Source: an uncultured Gammaproteobacteria bacterium (GTDB lineage: Bacteria > Pseudomonadota > Gammaproteobacteria > SZUA-140). Taken from it: a stretch of 26,499 nt of DNA. The notes under the pieces are model-generated. The model was not told the origin of the DNA and ran no database searches. It worked only from the letters and a program-made list of their open reading frames with translations. Shown here piece by piece: positions 7,749 through 14,929 of the stretch; the first letter of the stretch is position 1, and each line of letters opens with the position of its first letter. The DNA lies in NCBI GenBank assembly GCA_945788675.1, contig CALZMY010000141.1:1-26499 (forward strand), written 5' to 3'. A program made the translations under genes and the position numbers.

Positions 7749-7804
7749 TTAATTTGGTCTGTGTAGTTCAGCAACAATGGTAGTATTTTGGGGAGAATAT
7801 AGAC

Positions 7805-8908
7805 GTGTTAGATAAATCTTTGCATCGTAACAAATCATATAGTGAATCTTCGACGAGCACCCCTGCGAATATTGCTGCTCCTGTCTTACCTCCCTTGCAA
7901 GATCGTTTTGGTCGTACCTTTGACTACATTAGAATAGCGGTGACAGAGAAGTGCAATCTGCGTTGTACCTACTGCATGCCGGAAGAAGGCGTTGAATTAC
8001 AGGACAAGAATGCGGTAATTACCACAGCAGAAATTCAACGCACTGTTGAGACGTTGGCTAAGATGGGTGTCCGCAAGGTTCGCTATACTGGTGGTGAGCC
8101 GCTGGTACGTAAGGATATCGTCGATATTATTGCCAATACTGCTAACACTCCAGGGGTGAAGGGGGTGCATTTGACGACTAATGGCCTGCTGTTTCCTAAG
8201 TACGCAGAGGATCTATTAAAGGCTGGTTTAACCGGTGTGAATATTAGTCTGGATTCGCTTGCTGAGGATAAGTTTGAGCGCATTACGCGTCGTACTGGGT
8301 TGGCTCAGGTGTTGGATAGTATTAAGTTTGCGCAGGAAATTGGTATTCCTACAGTGAAGGTTAACATTGTGTTAATGCGTGGCTTTAATGAAGATGAGCT
8401 GCATGATTTCTGCGAAATGACTAAAGACCAGCGTATTACGGTACGCTTTATCGAATTTATGCCGTTTGATGCGCATCAGATCTGGGAAACAGGCGAGCAC
8501 TTTGCCAGCGCAGCGAATCTGGTCGATCAGATCGAAAAGTTTTATCCAGGGATCAAGACGGCCTCTGGTACACGTACTGAACATCATATATTCCAGGCGC
8601 CAGGTTATACCGGCAAGATTGCCGTTATCCCTGCCTTTACCCGCAGCCTGTGTGGTAACTGTTCGCGCATCCGTTTGACCTCTGATGGGAAAATACGTAA
8701 TTGTCTCTATTCTGATGATGAGTTTGATTTGAGAGCGATACTACGTAAGGATGGTAGCACCGAAGAGGATATCGTCAGCGTGTTCCGTCAGGCATTTGAT
8801 GAGAAGCATCGTGACGGATTTGAAGCTAAAAAGCAATCTACCGAGAAGAGGGTTGATGTTTCAGATATTGGCAAGGGACGTACCAGTATGACGCAGATCG
8901 GCGGTTGA
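7805..8908 (+). CDS. moaA: GTP 3',8-cyclase MoaA
   Basis: MoaA is the radical-SAM enzyme that starts molybdopterin synthesis by converting GTP to 3',8-cyclo-7,8-dihydro-GTP. The radical-SAM cluster motif CNLRCTYC is at C50, C54 and C57, followed by the SAM-binding TGGEPLVR. The C-terminal cluster motif is CGNC followed after 13 residues by Cys (CGNCSRIRLTSDGKIRNC). The protein ends in Gly-Gly (MTQIGG), as active MoaA requires. At 367 aa it is longer than E. coli MoaA (329) because of an N-terminal extension of about 30 residues rich in Ser, Thr and Pro. The start is GTG, supported by GGGGAG at 7790-7795, 9 nt upstream. It is the first gene of moaA-C-D-E. Confidence 0.97.
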   Translation: MLDKSLHRNKSYSESSTSTPANIAAPVLPPLQDRFGRTFDYIRIAVTEKCNLRCTYCMPEEGVELQDKNAVITTAEIQRTVETLAKMGVRKVRYTGGEPLVRKDIVDIIANTANTPGVKGVHLTTNGLLFPKYAEDLLKAGLTGVNISLDSLAEDKFERITRRTGLAQVLDSIKFAQEIGIPTVKVNIVLMRGFNEDELHDFCEMTKDQRITVRFIEFMPFDAHQIWETGEHFASAANLVDQIEKFYPGIKTASGTRTEHHIFQAPGYTGKIAVIPAFTRSLCGNCSRIRLTSDGKIRNCLYSDDEFDLRAILRKDGSTEEDIVSVFRQAFDEKHRDGFEAKKQSTEKRVDVSDIGKGRTSMTQIGG

Positions 8909-8965
8909 TAATGGCTGTGTTTTTGTCTGGATGTATATCAATAAATATTTTAGAGAGAATGAATC

Positions 8966-9448
8966 ATGGGTGATGTATTAACACATTTTAATGCGGCTGG
9001 TGAGGCGCATATGGTTGATGTGGGCGCAAAGGATATTACTGTGCGCGAGGGCGTGGCTGAAGGGCGTATTTTTATGGAGCCTGAGACCCTGAAAAAAATT
9101 ATGGCGGGCGATCACAAGAAAGGCGATGTGCTGGGTATTGCGCGTGTCGCGGGTATCATGGGCGCAAAAAAGACGCCAGATATCGTGCCGTTATGCCATC
9201 CCATTATGATTACTGCGGTTGATGTTGAATTGACCCCTGAGCCTGAAAACAATTCGGTCTACTGCAAGGCGGTAGTGCGATGTAAAGGTAATACCGGTGT
9301 TGAGATGGAGACGCTGACTGCAGTACAGGTCGCGCTTTTGACAATTTATGATATGTGTAAGGCAGTAGATCGCGGCATGATGATGACCGACATTGGGCTA
9401 CTGTCGAAATCGGGCGGCAAGTCTGGTTCGTGGCGTCGTTCCACATAG
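8966..9448 (+). CDS. moaC: Cyclic pyranopterin monophosphate synthase MoaC
   Basis: MoaC converts the MoaA product to cyclic pyranopterin monophosphate. The 160-aa protein matches E. coli MoaC (161) throughout. It begins LTHFNAAGEAHMVDVGAK and contains GRIFMEP, ARVAGIMGAKKTPDIVPLCHP, and GNTGVEMETLTAV. The active-site segment YDMCKAVDRGM is followed by a C-terminal lysine-rich KSGGKSG. The 57-nt gap after moaA holds a weak GAGAG ribosome site and no terminator, so the two are probably co-transcribed. Acts as a cytoplasmic hexamer in known homologues. Confidence 0.97.
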   Translation: MGDVLTHFNAAGEAHMVDVGAKDITVREGVAEGRIFMEPETLKKIMAGDHKKGDVLGIARVAGIMGAKKTPDIVPLCHPIMITAVDVELTPEPENNSVYCKAVVRCKGNTGVEMETLTAVQVALLTIYDMCKAVDRGMMMTDIGLLSKSGGKSGSWRRST

Positions 9449-9496
9449 TTGTCTCAGCTTATCTTGAGCGCAGATTTAATTGTTTAAGAGGAAGTT

Positions 9497-9730
9497 ATGG
9501 AAATTGATGTGAAGTTTTTTGCTAGTTTGCGTGATCGTATGGGTCGTACCAGCGATAAGGTGACGTTTGATAAAGAGGCTGCAACGGTCGCAGAGGTCTG
9601 GGATCAGGTCTCTTCTGAGCCGATGCCCAGTAATATACTGGTTGCTGTGAATAAGGAATACACTGATTTGAGCCAGGCATTGAAGAGCGGTGATGAAGTG
9701 GCTTTCTTCCCGCCTGTGACTGGAGGTTAA
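9497..9730 (+). CDS. moaD: Molybdopterin synthase sulfur carrier subunit MoaD
   Basis: This is a 77-aa ubiquitin-fold protein (E. coli 81). It starts with the beta-strand VKFFASLRDRMG and ends with GDEVAFFPPVTGG; the terminal Gly-Gly is adenylated by MoeB and then thiocarboxylated. GAGGAAG precedes the ATG. It lies 48 nt after moaC and 5 nt before moaE, with which it forms the heterotetrameric synthase that inserts the dithiolene sulfurs. Confidence 0.96.
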   Translation: MEIDVKFFASLRDRMGRTSDKVTFDKEAATVAEVWDQVSSEPMPSNILVAVNKEYTDLSQALKSGDEVAFFPPVTGG

Positions 9731-9735
9731 AACAG

Positions 9736-10206
9736 ATGAAAGTCATTGTTCAGCATGACAAGCTCGATCCCTATGAAGCGATTGTACACCATGAGACAAC
9801 AGAACTGGAGTCGGGGAAGCACGGCGGGGTCGTTAGCTTTGTTGGTACGATGCGCGACTTCAATGACGGCGAAGATGTTTCCGCGATGAATCTGGATCAT
9901 TATCCAGGGATGACCGAAAAACATATCGAGGAGGTCTGTCAGGAGGCGATGGATGGCTGGGATGTAATGGATGTACTGGTAGTGCATCGTGTGGGTGATA
10001 TGTATCCATCGGATCCCATTGTGCTGGTAGCGGTATGGTCTGCACATCGTGCGGCGGCATTTGATGCCTGTCGTTATGTGATCAATTATCTGAAAGAACG
10101 AGCACCCTTCTGGAAGTGTGAAGTGACCACCGAGGGTAAGAAGCATTGGGTAGAGCATAATTCAGAGGATCCCGGTGTGGCGAAGAGTCGCTTGAAATCA
10201 GCGTAA
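9736..10206 (+). CDS. moaE: Molybdopterin synthase catalytic subunit MoaE
   Basis: The 156-aa product matches MoaE (E. coli 150). Motifs visible are GGVVSFVGTMRDFNDG, LDHYPGMTEK, VVHRVGDMYPSDPIVLVAVWSAHR, YLKERAPFWKCE, and a basic KKHWVEHN that corresponds to the active-site lysines. It binds MoaD's C-terminal tail and transfers sulfur to cyclic pyranopterin. The Shine-Dalgarno GGAGG (9722-9726) overlaps the moaD stop region, indicating translational coupling of the two subunits. A terminator follows at 10246-10276. Confidence 0.97.
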   Translation: MKVIVQHDKLDPYEAIVHHETTELESGKHGGVVSFVGTMRDFNDGEDVSAMNLDHYPGMTEKHIEEVCQEAMDGWDVMDVLVVHRVGDMYPSDPIVLVAVWSAHRAAAFDACRYVINYLKERAPFWKCEVTTEGKKHWVEHNSEDPGVAKSRLKSA

Positions 10207-10245
10207 ATTTTCTGCTGACGAAATTTCATCGTCTTAATTGAAAGG

Positions 10246-10276
10246 GCCTGAGTGAGATAATCACCCAGGCTTTTTT
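10246..10276 (+). terminator. Rho-independent terminator of moaACDE
   Basis: GCCTGAGTGA and TCACCCAGGC form a 10-bp stem with one A/C mismatch around GATAA, followed by six T's (10271-10276). It starts 40 nt after the moaE stop. Confidence 0.85.
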
Positions 10277-10337
10277 GTTTGATTTATATCGTTTTATTCT
10301 ATAAGTAGATTGTTGTGTTGTTTTTGAGGGCAAGGTT

Positions 10338-10361
10338 GATCATAACTTTGGACTAATGATC
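10338..10361. promoter_or_regulatory. Inverted repeat, candidate autoregulatory NikR-type operator
   Basis: GATCAT (10338-10343), 12-bp spacer, ATGATC (10356-10361), perfect in both arms, followed directly by the palindrome CGTACG at 10361-10366. It lies 57 bp before the NikR-like gene. E. coli NikR binds GTATGA-N16-TCATAC, so widely spaced dyads fit the family, but neither the bases nor the spacing are the same. Assignment is inferred from position. Confidence 0.4.
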
Positions 10362-10417
10362 GTACGTAAAGCGTCGCTATCTATTTAGATCAAACACCAA
10401 CCATGGAGGGTTGAAAG

Positions 10418-10879
10418 ATGGAGCGAATCACAATGTCTTTGGAGTCCGGGCTTGCTGGACAATTCGATGAATTTATTAATAGTCACGGATACACTAATCG
10501 TTCAGAAGCGATGCGCGACCTGATACGTGAGCGTCTTGAGAGTGAGCGGTTGAAAAAATGGGAAGATGGCCACTGTGTTGCAACGTTGAGTTATGTGTAT
10601 AACCATCATGAATGGGAGTTATCGAGCCGCATCACGCGTGCGCACCATCACAGCCATGAGCTAAATATTACCAATACCCATATTCACCTAGATCACGATA
10701 ATTGCCTGGAGATTGCTGTGATGCGTGGTTCGGTTAAGTCCGTACGAGAGTTTGCAAGTACAATTATGGCCGAGAGGGGGGTGCGGCATGGTAAGCTTGG
10801 TATGATTCCTGTGGATATAACGGAAGAGGGGCATAATGGCCATGCAGTACCGCACCTGCATAGCCATCCCATGACATGA
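10418..10879 (+). CDS. nikR: NikR-like nickel-responsive ribbon-helix-helix regulator
   Basis: The 153-aa protein has an N-terminal ribbon-helix-helix (ITMSLESGLAGQFDEF, NRSEAMRDLIRERL, residues 1-45) followed by an ACT-like metal domain. The high-affinity Ni(II) ligands of E. coli NikR (H76, H87, H89, C95) have equivalents one residue later: H77, H88, H90 and C96, in THIHLDHDNCLEI. The protein normally represses nickel uptake genes when Ni is bound. No nickel transporter, hydrogenase or urease gene is in this window. An extra His-rich tail (HNGHAVPHLHSHP) extends beyond the usual end and could bind additional metal. AGGG lies about 9 nt before the ATG. A histidine phosphatase follows after 26 nt and may be co-transcribed. 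Confidence 0.9.
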   Translation: MERITMSLESGLAGQFDEFINSHGYTNRSEAMRDLIRERLESERLKKWEDGHCVATLSYVYNHHEWELSSRITRAHHHSHELNITNTHIHLDHDNCLEIAVMRGSVKSVREFASTIMAERGVRHGKLGMIPVDITEEGHNGHAVPHLHSHPMT

Positions 10880-10905
10880 CTTTATAGAGACTGGATGGCG
10901 TCAAA

Positions 10906-11520
10906 ATGAGAGAGAAAGAGCAAAGTACCCGAATTATATTTGTGCGGCATGGGGAGACAGATTTTCCCCTCGATCGACTTTATTGTGATGATAAGGAATC
11001 TCCTCCGCTGAATAAGGCTGGTTTAGCTCAGGCTGAGGCGGCTGCAATCCGCTTGTCGAATGTCTCAGTTGATGCTATTTATGCCAGCCCTGCTCAGCGT
11101 ACACAGATGACTGCTAAAGCGTTGGTGGATAAAAATGGCGGTGATGTAATGACTTGCGATGCCTTTCTGGAGCGGCGGTTTGGTGAGTGGGATGGACTCT
11201 ATTTTGATGAAGTCGAAAAAAATTACCCAGAGGGTTACCGGGCATGGAAAGAGGACCCGCTTAATTTTTCACCAGAGGGTGGGGAAACGATTGGTGATTT
11301 GCTGGCAAGAGTAAAGGGTGGCGTGAATGATATCTTAGCGGCGCATGCAGGGGCGACGGTGGTAATAGTGGCGCATGTGGGGCCCATTCGCGTGATGATG
11401 GCGGACGCGCTGAAAATGCCACTTGTAGGCTATCGTCAGCTTAGAATTGACTATGCTTCTTCGTCGGCCATTGATTTTGGCGGCCGGCAAAATAATATCG
11501 TTTATCTTAATAGAGTTTAA
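10906..11520 (+). CDS. Histidine phosphatase family protein (phosphoglycerate mutase/CobC-like)
   Basis: The 204-aa product has the catalytic FVRHGETD near residue 15, where the His is phosphorylated, followed by LNKAGLAQAEAAA and YASPAQRTQMTAKAL. The family's middle motif LERRFGEWDGLYFDEV and second catalytic His (VIVAHVGPIR, near residue 155) are also present. The fold and the F-G-E-W-D-G segment resemble alpha-ribazole phosphatase CobC and small phosphatases; substrate cannot be decided from sequence, and no cobalamin genes are nearby. No signal peptide, so cytoplasmic. It follows the NikR-like gene by 26 nt with a weak ribosome site. Confidence 0.88.
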   Translation: MREKEQSTRIIFVRHGETDFPLDRLYCDDKESPPLNKAGLAQAEAAAIRLSNVSVDAIYASPAQRTQMTAKALVDKNGGDVMTCDAFLERRFGEWDGLYFDEVEKNYPEGYRAWKEDPLNFSPEGGETIGDLLARVKGGVNDILAAHAGATVVIVAHVGPIRVMMADALKMPLVGYRQLRIDYASSSAIDFGGRQNNIVYLNRV

Positions 11521-11729
11521 GCCATGATTCGTAGCGCTTTGGCTGTTGCTCTGGGTGGGGCATGTAATCTTAAAGGTTTTATCGGTGGGTGCCGATAATA
11601 GATGTATAGAATGTCAGTATTTTTAATATTATATTTTAAATTTTTTTATGTGGGGCTGATATGATTTATTCTTGTTGCAAAACAATGGGATTAAAGACTC
11701 TACGGTTAATTATGTAAAAGGATTGAGTG

Positions 11730-11758
11730 TTGACATATGTTTGGCCTGTTGCTATAAA
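11730..11758 (+). promoter_or_regulatory. Strong sigma-70 promoter of the secreted-protein gene
   Basis: TTGACA (11730-11735, perfect) and TATAAA (11753-11758, 5 of 6) are separated by exactly 17 bp. Transcription should start near 11765, giving an unusually long leader of about 134 nt before the ATG at 11899. Confidence 0.8.
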
Positions 11759-11800
11759 TAGTCCAACGATAGAAATTGTTTTAAATGTGCGGATATAGAA

Positions 11801-11878
11801 GGAAGCTTTTGTCCGTTAACCAGCGAGCGACTGTGCCTAAGGAAGGCAGGCCAGTGTTTGCGATCGACAATTGCTTCC
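11801..11878 (+). ncRNA. Structured 5' leader RNA (candidate cis-regulatory element)
   Basis: The arms 11801-11813 (GGAAGCTTTTGTC) and 11866-11878 (GACAATTGCTTCC) pair as 6 bp, a symmetric 2x2 U-U internal loop, and 5 bp. Inside, TGCCT (11834-11838) and AGGCA (11844-11848) close a loop AAGGA, extended by ACTG (11830-11833) with CAGT (11852-11855) across a 3-nt bulge. The structure ends 20 nt before the start codon. The apical AAGGA presents a GGA in a hairpin loop, as CsrA/RsmA sites do, and further GGA motifs occur at 11791 and 11801. I cannot match it to a known riboswitch class. Regulation by CsrA or a ligand is inference. Confidence 0.55.
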
Positions 11879-11898
11879 AAAATAACTAGGGGGTTTTA

Positions 11899-12903
11899 AT
11901 GAAAATTCGTAACACAATTAAGGGTTTAGCATTGGTGGGCGCAACTGCGGCGCTGTTGCCACTGGGTAGCGCAGTAGCAGGCGGACCAGGTTTTGATAGT
12001 ATTGTAGTGAATTCGGGTAGTACTGGTGACATTAGTGGTTGCCCAGCAACAGCTACCTGTACGCCGCTTATTTCAGGCGAAGGTTTTTTGCAGCAGGAAG
12101 TTGTTTTTGATAGTGGTGCTGGTAATGAAACCTTTGTCCAGACAGTTATTATCGATCCGCTTTCCTCGGCTGCAACTGCTAATGTCGATGTAACGACCTT
12201 GCCTTTTTCTGATATTACTTTTATTCAGATGGCGGGTACCAGTAATGGTATTAAAGGTTTGCAAACGTTGACAGACGACCCGTTAAATACTAATCCAGCT
12301 GATACGAGTGGGAATCTCTTTACTGGGACAACTGAGCTTTTGATCGGTACCTGGGCGGAGGAGACTGGTAAGGAAAATCTTAATGTAGTTCAGAGCTTCC
12401 GCGATAATGGTGGAACAGGTACCGCCATTGGTGCGACTGGTGCCACACAAACAGAAGATGATTTTGTGAATACCTTCAGCATGGGGGTTAACCTCGATGC
12501 AGTTGGTGGGGTTACCGGTAGAAGAATGGATATGGAGCAGGATGTCGGCATGAGTAATGCCACAGTTACCTCACCTGGCGATGATTTTCAGCGATTTGTG
12601 ATTAGACAACGAAGTGGTGACGTATTGACTGCTGGCGGTTCTCTCTCCCTTACTCCGGCGGTAGGTTCTCCTACTACGGGTGGTACGGTTTCCTGGGCTG
12701 CTGCTGATGACATGATGGTTGCCTGGATTGGCCAGAGAGTCGGCTTGGGTGGTCTGGGATCATCGACTTTCGGTTTCGAAAGTGTTAATAATGTTACTGA
12801 TGGTAATGTTGTAAGTACTTTTTCTACCAGTAGTACTGATGTGACGGCAAGCCCATTTGCGTGGGATGCTGCAAACTTTGGTGCTGCACCATCAATGCCG
12901 TAG
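11899..12903 (+). CDS. Secreted protein of unknown family (334 aa)
   Basis: The N-terminus is a clear Sec signal peptide: KIRNTIKGL, a hydrophobic core ALVGATAALLPLG, and cleavage after SAVA near residue 27. The mature part is rich in Thr, Ser, Gly, Asp and Asn, poor in Lys, and appears beta-rich (alternating strands such as VFDSGAGNETFVQTVIID). Two Cys near the mature N-terminus (GCPATATC) could form a disulfide. No C-terminal sorting motif, PEP-CTERM or autotransporter barrel is seen, so it is probably periplasmic or extracellular. AGGGGG is 5 nt before the ATG. The gene stands alone, with a strong promoter, a long folded leader and a strong terminator, which suggests an abundant, controlled product. 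It precedes an envelope-transport gene set and could be a partner, but that is only proximity. Confidence 0.8.
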   Translation: MKIRNTIKGLALVGATAALLPLGSAVAGGPGFDSIVVNSGSTGDISGCPATATCTPLISGEGFLQQEVVFDSGAGNETFVQTVIIDPLSSAATANVDVTTLPFSDITFIQMAGTSNGIKGLQTLTDDPLNTNPADTSGNLFTGTTELLIGTWAEETGKENLNVVQSFRDNGGTGTAIGATGATQTEDDFVNTFSMGVNLDAVGGVTGRRMDMEQDVGMSNATVTSPGDDFQRFVIRQRSGDVLTAGGSLSLTPAVGSPTTGGTVSWAAADDMMVAWIGQRVGLGGLGSSTFGFESVNNVTDGNVVSTFSTSSTDVTASPFAWDAANFGAAPSMP

Positions 12904-12938
12904 TCTAAATTGCTCTCGTAATAGAGATGCAGTGATTT

Positions 12939-12961
12939 AAGGGGCCTCTGGCCCCTTTTTT
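12939..12961 (+). terminator. Rho-independent terminator after the secreted-protein gene
   Basis: AAGGGGCC, loop TCT, GGCCCCTT: a perfect 8-bp GC-rich stem followed by a T run to 12961. It is 36 nt after the stop codon and separates this gene from the LolA-like pair. Confidence 0.93.
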
Positions 12962-12997
12962 GTTTTATGCATGTGCTTATTTGTGTAGGCTTGATGT

Positions 12998-13025
12998 TTG
13001 TTTTCGTATTGTGTGAAAAGATAAT
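12998..13025 (+). promoter_or_regulatory. Weak candidate promoter for the LolA-like gene pair
   Basis: TTGTTT (12998-13003) and GATAAT (13020-13025) are 16 bp apart. A promoter is required here because a strong terminator lies just upstream, but the -35 match is poor. Confidence 0.35.
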
Positions 13026-13039
13026 GGGCTGATTAGGAC

Positions 13040-13924
13040 ATGTTGAATGATTTAGCAATAAACAAATTATTATCGCGTGTAGTGCCTACGGTTGTGTTGA
13101 TCTGTGTGGCTCATTTAGGGGGGCAGGCAGCTTCGGCTGACGACAAATCATCTCTTTCAGGGAGAGAGATTGTCGCGAAGTGTGGGATAAAACATGCTGG
13201 AGTCGACCAGCGCTCACGTTTGACGGTGATACTGCAGAATTCTCGGCAGGGCACAGAGAAGCGAAGTGTTTACAGTCGCTACTGGAAAAGCTATGCGGGT
13301 CAGGATGGGGTTTTTGATAAAATGCTGCTCTTCACTGAATATCCGCCTGATGCGGTAGGTTCAGCATTTATGAGGGTTGCATATGAGTCTGAAACTGGAA
13401 AAGAAGCAGACCAGTGGATCTATTTACCGCTACTAAAGAAAATCCGCAGAGTGACTATCCGTGATCCGAGCGATAGTTTTTTGAATTCAGATCTTTCTTA
13501 TGCAGATGTGGCACAGCGCCCGCTTGATGCCGATCAGCATAATTTTCTTGGGGTCAAGCAGCTTCAAGAGATGGAGTTTTACCAGGTGGAAAGTATTCCA
13601 GTGGCTAAAGATGATATATATGCCAGGCGTGTACAGTGGTATTTAAAGGGTGAAAGCTGGGATAGTTGCGTGAGTGCACGCATTGACTATTACACGAAAG
13701 ATGGGGCGCTGGATAAGGTTCAATTTAATAAGTGGCAGCAGGTTAATGGGGCGTGGGTCTGGGATCGTGTCCTTGTGAGAAAAATACTGACAGGTCATGT
13801 TTCAGTATTCATGGTGAGTGATGTAGAGGTGGATGTAGGGTTAAGTGATAGTCTTTTTTCAGCGAGGACGTTGCGTATTGGGCCAAGGGCCCTGGGTAAG
13901 AAAAGGGCTGATAAGGATAAGTGA
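13040..13924 (+). CDS. LolA-like outer-membrane lipoprotein-sorting family protein, copy 1
   Basis: The 294-aa protein has a signal peptide (residues 1 to about 33, ending QAASA) and a single periplasmic domain of the LolA_like type (Pfam PF17131). The family core is visible: YWKSYAG, KMLLFTEYPPDAVGSAFMRV, DQWIYLPLLKKIRRVTIRD, and SDSFLNSDLSYADV. Members are often encoded beside RND/MMPL transporters and are thought to carry lipids or other hydrophobic cargo in the periplasm. Two Cys (AKCGIK, DSCVS) are also present in the next gene and probably form a disulfide. The C-terminus is basic (KKRADKDK). The start is not well marked: the AGGA lies only 1 nt before the ATG, although the signal peptide supports it. 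It is followed 3 nt later by its paralogue. Confidence 0.88.
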   Translation: MLNDLAINKLLSRVVPTVVLICVAHLGGQAASADDKSSLSGREIVAKCGIKHAGVDQRSRLTVILQNSRQGTEKRSVYSRYWKSYAGQDGVFDKMLLFTEYPPDAVGSAFMRVAYESETGKEADQWIYLPLLKKIRRVTIRDPSDSFLNSDLSYADVAQRPLDADQHNFLGVKQLQEMEFYQVESIPVAKDDIYARRVQWYLKGESWDSCVSARIDYYTKDGALDKVQFNKWQQVNGAWVWDRVLVRKILTGHVSVFMVSDVEVDVGLSDSLFSARTLRIGPRALGKKRADKDK

Positions 13925-13927
13925 TTT

Positions 13928-14836
13928 ATGATGAGTTTTTTTTGTTCATTTTTAGTAGTTAGGGTGGGCTGCAGAGATAGGAAGGCTAATTTGTTTTCTC
14001 TGATGTTGGCTGTTTCCTGCTTTGCAGGCTTATTATCTACGTCTGTTGCTGAGGCCGAAGGTACTAATTTATCGGGAATTCTAACCGGTAAGGAGCTGAT
14101 AAGTCAGTGTGGTTATAAATTCGCGGGTAAAGATCAGATATCCACCTTCACGGTTACCCTGGAGGATGCCGGTGGGAATAAAAAGAAAAGCATTTATCAG
14201 CGCTATTGGAAGGATTATGGTGGAAAAGGGGGGGTGCAGGAAAAAATGATGCTATTTACTGAGTTCCCACCTGATTCAAAGGGGGGAGCATTTATGCGGA
14301 CGGCATTTACATCTGAGTCAGGCAAGAGTGCTGAGCAGTGGATATATTTACCTGTACTAAGAAAAATTCGTCGAGTGACGATACGTGACCCTGGTGACCG
14401 CTTCTTAAATTCAGATCTAACATATCAGGATGTTAGTTTCCGTCCCATTGAAGATGATGAGCATTTCTATGTGGGTATGGAGGAGCTTGATGGTAAAACT
14501 TTATATAAGGTAGAAAGCACGCCGCGCTCAAAGGGTGGCTTATATTCAAAGCGTTTATTCTGGATTGAAAAAGGTAGTGATTCTGATGGATGGGAACAGT
14601 GTGTTGTTAAAAAAATCGCATACTATGATAGTAAAGGGATATTGCTGAAAGAGCAGCAACTAGACTGGCAAAAGGTAGATGGTGCCTGGATGTGGCGGCG
14701 AGTGGTGGTTACGGATGTACAAGAGCGACATGAGTCGATATTCGAGATGAGTGATGTCGAAGTTGATTCAGGATTAAGCGATCGTCAATTTTCGAAAAGA
14801 GCTATGAAGTCAGGTGTCGAGAGTCGAAATCGTTAG
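13928..14836 (+). CDS. LolA-like outer-membrane lipoprotein-sorting family protein, copy 2
   Basis: This paralogue of the preceding gene aligns along its whole length: CGYKFAGKDQ, KMMLFTEFPPDSKGGAFMR, EQWIYLPVLRKIRRVTIRD, RFLNSDLTYQDV and MSDVEVDSGLSD have direct counterparts. The two conserved Cys are kept. It is a predicted exported LolA_like (PF17131) periplasmic protein. The start is ambiguous. ATG 13928 has AAGGA 10 nt upstream but gives a long n-region with an internal Cys. An in-frame TTG at 13991 has AGGAAGG 5 nt upstream and starts almost at the hydrophobic core (FSLMLAVSCFAGLL, cleavage near AEA). I keep the ATG because it leaves basic residues before the core. Cargo is unknown; two different carriers suggest two cargoes, two steps or a heterodimer. 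Confidence 0.87.
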   Translation: MMSFFCSFLVVRVGCRDRKANLFSLMLAVSCFAGLLSTSVAEAEGTNLSGILTGKELISQCGYKFAGKDQISTFTVTLEDAGGNKKKSIYQRYWKDYGGKGGVQEKMMLFTEFPPDSKGGAFMRTAFTSESGKSAEQWIYLPVLRKIRRVTIRDPGDRFLNSDLTYQDVSFRPIEDDEHFYVGMEELDGKTLYKVESTPRSKGGLYSKRLFWIEKGSDSDGWEQCVVKKIAYYDSKGILLKEQQLDWQKVDGAWMWRRVVVTDVQERHESIFEMSDVEVDSGLSDRQFSKRAMKSGVESRNR

Positions 14837-14866
14837 TTAGCACGAAAAGATATGTGTTTCAGAGAG

Positions 14867-14893
14867 GGCCATGTGATGACATGGCCTTTTTTT
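14867..14893 (+). terminator. Rho-independent terminator after the LolA-like pair
   Basis: GGCCATGT, loop GATG, ACATGGCC: a perfect 8-bp stem followed by seven T's (14887-14893). It is 31 nt after the stop and directly abuts the promoter of the next operon. Confidence 0.93.
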
Positions 14894-14900
14894 ATGACGG

Positions 14901-14929
14901 TTGACACTGTATAACACTTGTTATACAAT
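14901..14929 (+). promoter_or_regulatory. Strong sigma-70 promoter of the regulator-transport operon
   Basis: TTGACA (14901-14906, perfect), 17-bp spacer, TACAAT (14924-14929). Transcription should start near 14936, giving a leader of about 36 nt to the ATG at 14972. The operator described next covers the spacer, the -10 and the start site. Confidence 0.8.

Larger units (their letters stand above)
7339..7804 (+). other. Divergent intergenic region between the kelch/moeB and moaACDE transcripts
   Basis: This 466-bp AT-rich stretch has no convincing gene. It must hold promoters in both directions, though no -35/-10 pair with good spacing stands out. A TAGAAT at 7737-7742 is a possible -10 for moaA with a poor -35. 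Two perfect inverted repeats lie close to moaA and are listed separately. I looked for the conserved pieces of the molybdenum-cofactor riboswitch that often precedes moaA and did not find them. Confidence 0.6.
11521..11898 (+). other. AT-rich intergenic region with promoter and structured leader
   Basis: This 378-bp gap holds no gene. A hairpin TTATCGG/CCGATAA at 11579-11598 lies 58 nt after the phosphatase stop but lacks a T run, so termination there would be weak. A strongly AT-rich block (11610-11655) comes next, then the promoter at 11730-11758 and the leader hairpin at 11801-11878, listed separately. AGGGGG at 11888-11893 is the ribosome site for the next gene. Confidence 0.7.

Noticed and set aside
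7339..7804. Molybdenum-cofactor riboswitch ahead of moaA
   Set aside because: I looked for its conserved paired segments and could not place them; a covariance search would decide.
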